Of a stretch of 13,702 nucleotides of DNA, positions 1-6,036 are shown in pieces. The position numbers and the translations under genes were made by a program. The stretch's first letter is position 1, and every line of letters begins with the position of its first letter. The DNA comes from Patescibacteria group bacterium UBA6220. GTDB lineage: Bacteria; Patescibacteriota; Minisyncoccia; Minisyncoccales; Minisyncoccaceae. The notes under the pieces are model-generated. The model was not told the origin of the DNA, searched no databases, and saw only the letters and a program-made list of their open reading frames with translations. The DNA lies in the NCBI GenBank assembly GCA_002421745.1, contig DISC01000006.1, positions 56,355-70,056 of the forward strand, given 5' to 3'.

Positions 1-891
1 GCCGGGCAAAAGAGCTGTAAATCCTGTGGAATTAGTTCCATTTAAGGTAAGAAGAGAAAGCTTGGATCCTTCGTTGGTGCCCAGCCAGCCAGTTGTGGTA
101 ATATCATAAGGAAAAGCTGTGGAGCCGTTGATAGCTCGCTCCATTGTGGTCCATTCGTCGTGTGTAGGTATATGCCAACCCGCAGGACAAATACCTTGAG
201 CTCCCGGAGTAGTTGAATAGCCCATAGCTTCGTCCCAAGAATAAAGACCACCATAGATATCACAATCTCCGCTTGTGGTGTGTCCACTTCCGTCAGCGCC
301 ATTACACCACTTTTCAATAATCCCGTTATTAGTTGGCATAGTAGCCGGTGAAGCAATCATGGTTCCGATATTTAGATTTTCTCGGAGCCAGCACTGGGTT
401 CCAATAACAACCGTATTGTAGGTTTTACCACCATAGCTCACTGCTTCGCAAGTTCCGGTTGAGGAATTAATTGCGTATTGTTGAGTAGTAGAAAGCGTGG
501 CGGAAATAGTAAAATTCGTTCCATCGGAAATATATGTGTAATAACCGGAAGTCGGGTCTTGAGGTAAAACAGCAAAGTAATTCGGGACTAAAGCTGAGGC
601 TAAAACCGAACAAGGAGTAGTTCCTCCACCAATAGTACAAGCTGTAGCTTCAATGGGGTAGGCTCCGCTAGTGGCACTATACATCATTACTGCCTTTCGA
701 ATAGAATCTACATTAGCTTTTCTTTTTGCATCATTGGCAGAATTAATCGCGCCGCTCATAGAAACAAAAACCAAGCCGGATAAGATTCCGACGATTGCGA
801 TTACAACCAAAAGTTCAATCAGAGTAAATGCTGATGTCTTTTTACAAGAAAACGAAAAAAAACGACTTAAATTTTTCTTACTATTTTTCAT
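1..891 (-). CDS. Type IV prepilin-like protein with FISUMP domain (C-terminus beyond window)
   Basis: The frame is open from the ATG at 891 to the left edge (297 codons), so the C-terminus is missing. The N-terminus is a class III signal: a basic leader of 21 residues, then AFTLIELLVVIAIVGIL. A prepilin peptidase should cut between A21 and F22, leaving the conserved Glu at mature position 5 (E26). Alanine replaces the usual glycine at -1. Residues 24-46 form the hydrophobic alpha-helix that anchors and packs pilins. From about residue 150 the sequence matches the Fibrobacter succinogenes major paralogous (FISUMP) domain: GKTYNTVVIGTQCWLRENLN, then YGGLYSWDEAM, then CPAGWHIPTHDEW. Cysteines at 85, 94, 148, 167, 196, 210 and 235 could form disulfides. 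Inference: an extracellular minor pilin or pseudopilin displaying a surface domain. No Shine-Dalgarno is visible before the start. No other pilus gene is in view. Confidence 0.9.
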   Translation of the reverse strand, partial: MKNSKKNLSRFFSFSCKKTSAFTLIELLVVIAIVGILSGLVFVSMSGAINSANDAKRKANVDSIRKAVMMYSATSGAYPIEATACTIGGGTTPCSVLASALVPNYFAVLPQDPTSGYYTYISDGTNFTISATLSTTQQYAINSSTGTCEAVSYGGKTYNTVVIGTQCWLRENLNIGTMIASPATMPTNNGIIEKWCNGADGSGHTTSGDCDIYGGLYSWDEAMGYSTTPGAQGICPAGWHIPTHDEWTTMERAINGSTAFPYDITTTGWLGTNEGSKLSLLTLNGTNSTGFTALLPG

Positions 892-898
892 TAATATA

Positions 899-986
899 AT
901 TATACTAAATTTTATTAAAAAAGAAAAATAAAATAAAGAAATAATCGCACGATTCTGACTATTTTTCTTTTGTCATTATTGTATCA
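899..986 (-). promoter_or_regulatory. Candidate promoter region of the prepilin gene
   Basis: Two -10-like boxes face the prepilin gene. One is an extended box reading TGATACAAT on the minus strand (986 to 978), just downstream of a 14-base T run at 993-1006; it would give a leader of roughly 80 nt. The other is a perfect TATAAT (904 to 899) only 7 bases from the ATG, which would give a nearly leaderless mRNA. Neither has a good -35 box. In such AT-rich DNA chance matches are common, so this is suggestive only. Confidence 0.3.
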
Positions 987-1033
987 CATATCAAAAAAAA
1001 AAAAAACGATTTCAAGTGTGGATAAATTATCCG

Positions 1034-1881
1034 CTAATACTCAAACTCAACCTCTCCTTTATTTAAATTTTTTCTACTATTTTGAATTTTAAAATTCTTT
1101 TTCGAAACAATAGGATAACCCAAGCGCTTTTCCAGCTTCTTTCTCGCTCCTCCGGCAATATCTCCGCCAGCTCTTGCATCCGCCTTTAATTTTGAAAAAC
1201 CCTTCGAATCTTCTGTTCTGTGAATTTCTGTTGTTGAACGATCACCGAACATAATAAAAATCAATTCAAAATCATCCATATGGTCTCGTAAATTCTCATT
1301 TTTGAAATTTTTTCATTTTTTATATTGACTCGAAGTAATTCCAAAAGTATCCTTGGAAATCTCGACTGTTAAAATCTCGTATTCTTTTTTCTCTTTGACT
1401 GCGCGTTTTTGCCACTCATCTGTCAATTATTCCCAAATGGCGATGCCGTGCATTCTTTTTTCAATCCAGTCATCCGGATAACCCTTCAGTTTATATAATA
1501 TTCTTGTTCTTTGGGTTGCTAATTCCGGATCTTCTATTTCTTGTATCCGCTCATAGCCGACTTTTGCCAGCCACCGCTTAAGCGGTTCGGCTTTGGGAGA
1601 TGGAATAGATTGAACAATCCGAAACATACCTTCGGTATTCGCACAATCTTTTTCTCGCATTTTACCGTCAGAGTCTTCCAACTTCAACTCGTGACAAAAT
1701 GTCACGACTTCGCTTCCTTCTTCTTTTATTCGTTGCTTTAGTTTTCTCCAATACGCTCCCACATCAACACTTCCGATTAATACTTCCACAACATCAATAA
1801 CTGAAAACCACCACTCATTCTTATAAATAAGTTTTCTTATTTTTTTCCTTTAAAAATGGCTATTTTTATATTATCATCCCT
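1034..1881 (-). pseudogene. Decayed Bro-N family (phage antirepressor-like) protein gene
   Basis: Conceptual translation across the breaks gives one protein of about 280 residues with Bro-N (phage antirepressor N-terminal) organisation. It starts around IAIFKGKKIRK, then NEWWFSVIDVVEVLIGS, then DCANTEGMFRIVQSIPSPKA and KRWLAKVGYERIQEIEDPEL. The C-terminal half reads LTDEWQKRAVKEKKEYEILT and ends with ARAGGDIAGGARKKLEKRLG. I see four lesions: one A missing from the A run at 1840-1846, shifting the frame; an in-frame TAA at 1427-1429, where the family has an acidic residue before LTDEW; an in-frame TGA at 1313-1315; and no in-frame start codon near the expected N-terminus (AGG stands at 1881-1879). 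The 3' part keeps one frame from 1840 to the TAG at 1034. Intact members are thought to bind DNA as regulators. Short fragments (1427-1789 from GTG, 1034-1279 from ATG) could in principle still be translated, but I read this as a dead gene. Confidence 0.85.
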
Positions 1882-1909
1882 AAATAATAAACTTTTTAAA
1901 CAAGCGCGC

Positions 1910-1940
1910 GTGAGCGATACAAGAAATCAATTTCGCTTAC
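1910..1940. other. Inverted repeat downstream of uvrC
   Basis: GTGAGCGA (1910-1917) and TCGCTTAC (1933-1940) are complementary with one G-T pair, leaving a 15-base loop. It lies between the uvrC stop and the Bro-N pseudogene. No U-tract follows on the minus strand, so it is not a standard terminator. It may be a weak 3'-end structure or chance. Confidence 0.3.
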
Positions 1941-1954
1941 CTCAAATTCCATCT

Positions 1955-3211
1955 CTACTTAAAACTTTTTCTTTTAAGGCTTCTTTGATAATTAATTGCA
2001 AACCTATGGGCTTCATCGCGAACTCTAATCAACAAGCTTTCATTTTTCTTCAACCATTTCAAAAAATCAAAATCAGTTTCACTGAAAATAAATTCATTTT
2101 TCTTTCTCTCTATCCCTTTGGCAATTCCCACTATAAAAACCGATTTATTGTTCTTTTTTAATATCTTTTTTGCAACATTAACCTGCGGTTTACCGCCGTC
2201 AACCAAAATAACTTGTGGCCAATCCCAGTCATCATGCTTTAATCTTCTTTCTATTACCTCTTTAAGACAATCAACATCGCTCTGCCCATCAACAGTTTTT
2301 ATTTTAAATTTTTTGTACTCACCTTTTATTGACTCCTTTTCATTAAAAACAACCATACTCCCCACCTTGGCTTCAATCCCCAAATTGGAAATATCATAAC
2401 CCTCAATACGCTTAACTTTTAACCCAACATTCACATTCACATCTTCTAAAAAGCTTTTGTCCAAAATAGAAAAATCTTTAACTTTTTGAAGAGAAAAAAT
2501 TTGATTTCTTAATCGTTTAGCTTCTTCAAAATTTTGCTCTTTTGAAAATTGGTTCATCTTTCTTTCAAGCGATTTAATTAAACTCTTTTTCTTGCCACTT
2601 AAAAAAGCAACCAAAGGCTTAATGACTTTTTCATTATAGGTTTTGCTGTCAATTTCATTGGTACACACACCCAAGCAATGATTTAATTGATAATCAAAAC
2701 AAGGTCTTTTTGATCCGCCAGCCGGCGGAACTGAACATCGCGAAACCTTAAACAAAGAGTGTAATAATTTTAAAACTTCATTGGTTTTAACTTGAGCATA
2801 AGGCCCAAAAATATATTTAAACATCTTCTTTTCCCTGCCTTTCATTTCTTTCAATTGATGCTCGCGGATAGATTGCAATTTAGGAAAATCTTCTTTGGTA
2901 ATTACCAGATAGTTCCAACTTTTATCATCCCTTTCCTTAATATTATATTTAGGATGAAATTTTTTAATATAATTCGCCTCCAATATTAATGCATCTAAAG
3001 CCGAATCAGTTTCTTGCCATTTAACATCCACCACTTGATGCATCATTGCCTCTATCGGACGAAAAGTTTTGGGCCCGCTAAAATAACTCTTCACTCTGCT
3101 TTTTAAAGAAGTCGCCTTTCCAACATAAACAAGCTCTTTTTCCTTATTATAAAAAAGATAAATACCCGGCTTATCCGGAAGTTTTTTAATTTTTAATAAT
3201 AACTTATTCAT
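1955..3211 (-). CDS. uvrC: UvrABC excinuclease subunit C, short form without C-terminal HhH domain
   Basis: UvrC makes both incisions flanking a lesion once loaded on the UvrB-DNA complex. The GIY-YIG nuclease (about residues 10-95) has G16-I17-Y18, YVG at 29-31, R39 and the metal-binding E78, for the 3' cut. Four cysteines, C159, C171, C179 and C183, have the spacing of the UvrC cysteine cluster (Fe-S in E. coli). A UVR coiled coil at about 211-245 should pair with the UvrB C-terminus. The RNase H-like nuclease for the 5' cut keeps D273 (YDISN), D312, D338 (LVDGG) and H402 (RDEAHRFA). The protein stops at residue 418, just past this domain. E. coli-type UvrC is about 600 residues and carries a tandem helix-hairpin-helix here. 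After the TAG no frame resembles HhH. The ATG at 3211 fits the family N-terminus. It is the last gene of the uvrB-uvrA-uvrC cluster, 134 bp after uvrA. Confidence 0.95.
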   Translation of the reverse strand: MNKLLLKIKKLPDKPGIYLFYNKEKELVYVGKATSLKSRVKSYFSGPKTFRPIEAMMHQVVDVKWQETDSALDALILEANYIKKFHPKYNIKERDDKSWNYLVITKEDFPKLQSIREHQLKEMKGREKKMFKYIFGPYAQVKTNEVLKLLHSLFKVSRCSVPPAGGSKRPCFDYQLNHCLGVCTNEIDSKTYNEKVIKPLVAFLSGKKKSLIKSLERKMNQFSKEQNFEEAKRLRNQIFSLQKVKDFSILDKSFLEDVNVNVGLKVKRIEGYDISNLGIEAKVGSMVVFNEKESIKGEYKKFKIKTVDGQSDVDCLKEVIERRLKHDDWDWPQVILVDGGKPQVNVAKKILKKNNKSVFIVGIAKGIERKKNEFIFSETDFDFLKWLKKNESLLIRVRDEAHRFAINYQRSLKRKSFK

Positions 3212-3223
3212 TATACTTTCGTT

Positions 3224-3337
3224 TTTTTAAGATATAATTTAGAAACATATCGGAAGAAAATTTTAACAAAAATTTTCGAAGATAGAGCGTAATTTCTTGC
3301 AAGAAATTAACGTGGTTAACAAATTATATCTTAAAAA
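3224..3337. repeat. Palindromic element E1 in the uvrA-uvrC gap
   Basis: This 114-bp element nearly fills the gap. The outer arms, 3224-3240 and 3321-3337, are a perfect 17-bp inverted repeat around AAGATATAATTT. Inside are two hairpins. GAAAATTTT (3256-3264) pairs with AAAATTTTC (3269-3277) over an AACA loop; this is flanked by TATC (3248-3251) complementary to GATA (3281-3284). TAATTTCTTGCAAGAAATTA (3290-3309) is a perfect 20-bp palindrome. The whole can fold as a three-way junction or cruciform. It shares its core with the element at 5903-6034. Its function is unknown; processing, mRNA stabilisation between cistrons or a mobile-repeat origin are possible. Confidence 0.8.
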
Positions 3338-3345
3338 TTAAAAAA

Positions 3346-5895
3346 CTATTTCTCTAATACTTTCCGAAGATATTTGCCAGTCCAAGTCGGCTTCTTGCTT
3401 ATCTCTTCCGGTGTACCATCAGCTATCAATCTTCCACCCTCATCTCCCCCTTCCGGCCCCAAATCAACAATCCAATCCGCGCATTTGATAAAATCCAAAT
3501 TGTGCTCAATGACCAAAACCGTATTTCCATGAGAAACCAATTCCTGCAATAATCCGATTAATTTCTTAATGTCATCATAGTGTAAACCCGTAGTCGGCTC
3601 ATCCAATAGATATAAAGTCTTGCCTGTGGCTCGCTTGGATAATTCCTTGCTTAGTTTTATTCTTTGCGATTCTCCGCCGGATAAAGTTGTCGCCGGCTGA
3701 CCCAAAGTTAAATATCCCAAACCCACTTCATTTAATACCTTTAATTTATCATATATATTCGGGATATCTCTAAAAAATTCCACGGCTTCTTCTATGGTCA
3801 TACCCAAAACCTCAGAAATATCTTTTCCCTTATAATGAATGAACAGAGTTTCTTTATTAAACCTCTTACCCTTACAAACATCACAATCTATTTCCACGTT
3901 TGGCAAGAAATGCATTTCAATTTCAAGCGTTCCCTTGCCTTCACAATTCTCACATCTGCCTCCGGGCTTATTAAAACTGAACCGTCCGGCCTTATATCCT
4001 CTCATTCTGGCTTCCGGAGTCATAGCAAATAATTCTCTAACCTCATCAAATATTTTTGTATAAGTAGCCGGATTAGAACGAGGAGTTCTGCCAATAGGCG
4101 CTTGGTCAATTCGGATTACCCTATCCAAATATTCAACATTTTTTATTTCTTCCACCTTGATACTCCTCTTAACGTGATTTATTTTTCCGGTAACATATCG
4201 GTAAATAATATCATTCATCAAGGTGGACTTACCCGAACCGGAGACTCCGGTCAAGCAAACAAATCTACCCAAAGGTATTTCAACGTTTAAATTTTTTAAA
4301 TTGTGTTCGTAAGCTTTTTTAATCTTAAGCTTTAGAGTATTATCTTGAATGCCTCGTCTAGTCCTTGGTAATTCTATTTTTTCTTCTCCGCGTAGATACT
4401 TTCCGGTTAAAGATTTTTTAGGACTGCCCATTATTTTGCAATCTATATTGTCTTTTTCTTTTTTGCCAAGTAAATTATTTAAAGTTCCCGAATAAACTAT
4501 TTCCCCTCCATGCTTACCTGCCTTGGGACCAAAATCAACTAACCAATCACTGGTTAAAATAGTATCTTCATCATGTTCTACCACAATAATAGAATTACCC
4601 ACATCGCAAAGATTACGCAAAGTCTTCACCAGCATTTCATTATCCCGCTGATGCAACCCAATAGTTGGCTCATCTAATACATATAAAGCTCCAACTAATT
4701 TTGTACCCACCTGAGAAGCCAGCCTGATTCTTTGTGATTCTCCACCGGATAAAGTTCCGGCAGTTCGATTTAAATTAACATAATGCAAGCCCACGTCTAG
4801 CAAAAATTGCAAACGATTTCTTATTTCGTTAAAAATCACTTCCGCGATTTCCAATTCTTTTTCATCAAGATCTTTTTCTATTTCCTTAAAAAAATCAGCT
4901 GCTTTTTCAACCGTCATTTCCGTAATTTGCCAAATATTCTTTTCTTTTATTTTGACGCTTAAAGCATTTTTATTTAATCTTTTTCCTTGACAAACCGGAC
5001 AAGGATTAAGGCTAAAAATATTTTCCGTACCAATACCATGGCACTCTTCACAATATCCATAAGGACTATTAAAACTAAATAATCTGGGTTCTATTTCTGG
5101 AAAACTGAAACCGCACTTGGGACAAGAATATTGCGTACTGAATATCCTTTCTTCGTTATCTTGAAAAACAACAGAACATAGACCATTGGACATATCGATT
5201 GCGGTTTCTATTGCTTCATTTAAACGAAACTTAAACTCATCATCAATTTTATCAGTAAATAATTTATCAATTACCACTTCAATAGTATGAACCTTACTTT
5301 TTTCCAAAATAATCTTTTCTCTTAAGCTTTTTAACTTTCCATCTATTTTTACTTCTAAAAATCCCGCATCATAAGTGTCTTGAAGCATTTGATAATATTC
5401 ACCCTTTCTTCCTCTAACTACCGGAGATAAAATATACAATTGTCCGTTTAGCTTCTTTTGAGCCAGTATTTCTTCTATTTTTTTATCAATCTCGTCTGTT
5501 GTCATTTTTTCAATTTTAATTCCACAATCTGGACAATAAGGATGACCGATTCTGGCAAACAAAACTCTTAAATAGTCATATATTTCCGTAATCGTTGCAA
5601 CAGTTGAACGTGGATTGGCGCTATGAGCTTTTTGACTAATACTAATAGCCGGAGACAAACCTTCTATCTCATCCACATCCGGTTTTTGCATTCCACCTAA
5701 AAACTGCCTAGCATAAGAAGAAAGTGATTCAATATACCTTCTTTGTCCTTCGGCAAAAATAGTATCAAAAGCCAAGCTCGATTTTCCCGAACCTGACACT
5801 CCTGTAAATACAACCATTTTGTTTCGAGGAATTTCCAAAGAAATATTTTTCAAATTATGTTCTCTGGCTCCTTTAATAATAATTTTTTCTTGCAT
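3346..5895 (-). CDS. uvrA: UvrABC excinuclease subunit A, short form lacking the insertion domain
   Basis: UvrA is the dimeric ABC ATPase that finds DNA damage and loads UvrB. The first nucleotide site has Walker A GVSGSGKS (32-39), signature LSGGESQR (382-389) and Walker B with LYVLDEPTIGLH (404-415). The second has Walker A at 550-558, signature at 738-745 and LYLLDEPTTGLH (761-772). The UvrB-binding region lies between about 120 and 245. The first zinc module is C258, C261, C282, C285 and the second, which reads the lesion, is C648, C651, C671, C674, both with family spacing. A further CPDC pair is at 121-124. At 849 residues it is about 90 shorter than E. coli UvrA. The loss is localised: only 13 residues separate C285 from C299 of the next CPVC motif, where the insertion domain of signature domain I normally sits. 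The ATG at 5895 gives the usual IIIKGAREHNLKNI start. It lies between uvrB (141 bp upstream) and uvrC. Confidence 0.97.
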   Translation of the reverse strand: MQEKIIIKGAREHNLKNISLEIPRNKMVVFTGVSGSGKSSLAFDTIFAEGQRRYIESLSSYARQFLGGMQKPDVDEIEGLSPAISISQKAHSANPRSTVATITEIYDYLRVLFARIGHPYCPDCGIKIEKMTTDEIDKKIEEILAQKKLNGQLYILSPVVRGRKGEYYQMLQDTYDAGFLEVKIDGKLKSLREKIILEKSKVHTIEVVIDKLFTDKIDDEFKFRLNEAIETAIDMSNGLCSVVFQDNEERIFSTQYSCPKCGFSFPEIEPRLFSFNSPYGYCEECHGIGTENIFSLNPCPVCQGKRLNKNALSVKIKEKNIWQITEMTVEKAADFFKEIEKDLDEKELEIAEVIFNEIRNRLQFLLDVGLHYVNLNRTAGTLSGGESQRIRLASQVGTKLVGALYVLDEPTIGLHQRDNEMLVKTLRNLCDVGNSIIVVEHDEDTILTSDWLVDFGPKAGKHGGEIVYSGTLNNLLGKKEKDNIDCKIMGSPKKSLTGKYLRGEEKIELPRTRRGIQDNTLKLKIKKAYEHNLKNLNVEIPLGRFVCLTGVSGSGKSTLMNDIIYRYVTGKINHVKRSIKVEEIKNVEYLDRVIRIDQAPIGRTPRSNPATYTKIFDEVRELFAMTPEARMRGYKAGRFSFNKPGGRCENCEGKGTLEIEMHFLPNVEIDCDVCKGKRFNKETLFIHYKGKDISEVLGMTIEEAVEFFRDIPNIYDKLKVLNEVGLGYLTLGQPATTLSGGESQRIKLSKELSKRATGKTLYLLDEPTTGLHYDDIKKLIGLLQELVSHGNTVLVIEHNLDFIKCADWIVDLGPEGGDEGGRLIADGTPEEISKKPTWTGKYLRKVLEK

Positions 5896-5902
5896 TTGGA
5901 TT

Positions 5903-6034
5903 TATAATATTTGATTTACATTGTCTGGATATATCCGCAATAAAATTTTAAGCATAAAATTTTCTGAGGCAAAAGTTGATTTTCCGCAGAAAGTCAAACC
6001 GGTAAACAGGCGATGTAAATCAAATAAAGTTATA
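5903..6034. repeat. Palindromic element E2 in the uvrB-uvrA gap
   Basis: The element spans almost the whole gap. The outer arms TATTTGATTTACAT (5908-5921) and ATGTAAATCAAATA (6013-6026) are a perfect 14-bp inverted repeat. The stem extends outward by TATAA/TTATA (5903-5907 with 6030-6034) after a 3-base bulge. It extends inward by six more pairs (5922-5927 with 6007-6012), two of them G-T as read on the plus strand. Inside are the palindrome GGATATATCC (5927-5936), which competes for one base, and a hairpin AAAATTTTA (5942-5950)/TAAAATTTT (5955-5963) with loop AGCA. A second hairpin pairs 5963-5973 with 5980-5990, with two mismatches. The core resembles the element at 3224-3337. Function unknown. 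Confidence 0.8.
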
Positions 6035-6036
6035 TA

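Noticed and set aside
42..356. 104-codon minus-strand open frame.
   Set aside because: It lies in another frame of the prepilin-FISUMP gene, which has clear domain motifs.
1313..1429. In-frame TGA and TAA inside the Bro-N frame could suggest stop-codon recoding (for example TGA read as glycine, as in Gracilibacteria).
   Set aside because: TAA is also present in frame, a frameshift exists upstream, and the long intact genes have no internal TGA and encode glycine with GGN. Decay explains it better.
1896..1952. 18-codon minus-strand frame starting ATG just after the uvrC stop.
   Set aside because: It is too short, has no known homology, and does not match the missing UvrC HhH domain.
3209..3215. 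TATAAT overlapping the uvrC start codon.
   Set aside because: A promoter there would start transcription inside the gene, and the family N-terminus supports the annotated ATG. Likely chance.
3224..3337. The cloverleaf-like fold of this element as a tRNA or tRNA-like gene.
   Set aside because: There is no T-loop GTTC-type motif, anticodon arm geometry or acceptor end, and the outer stem is 17 bp.
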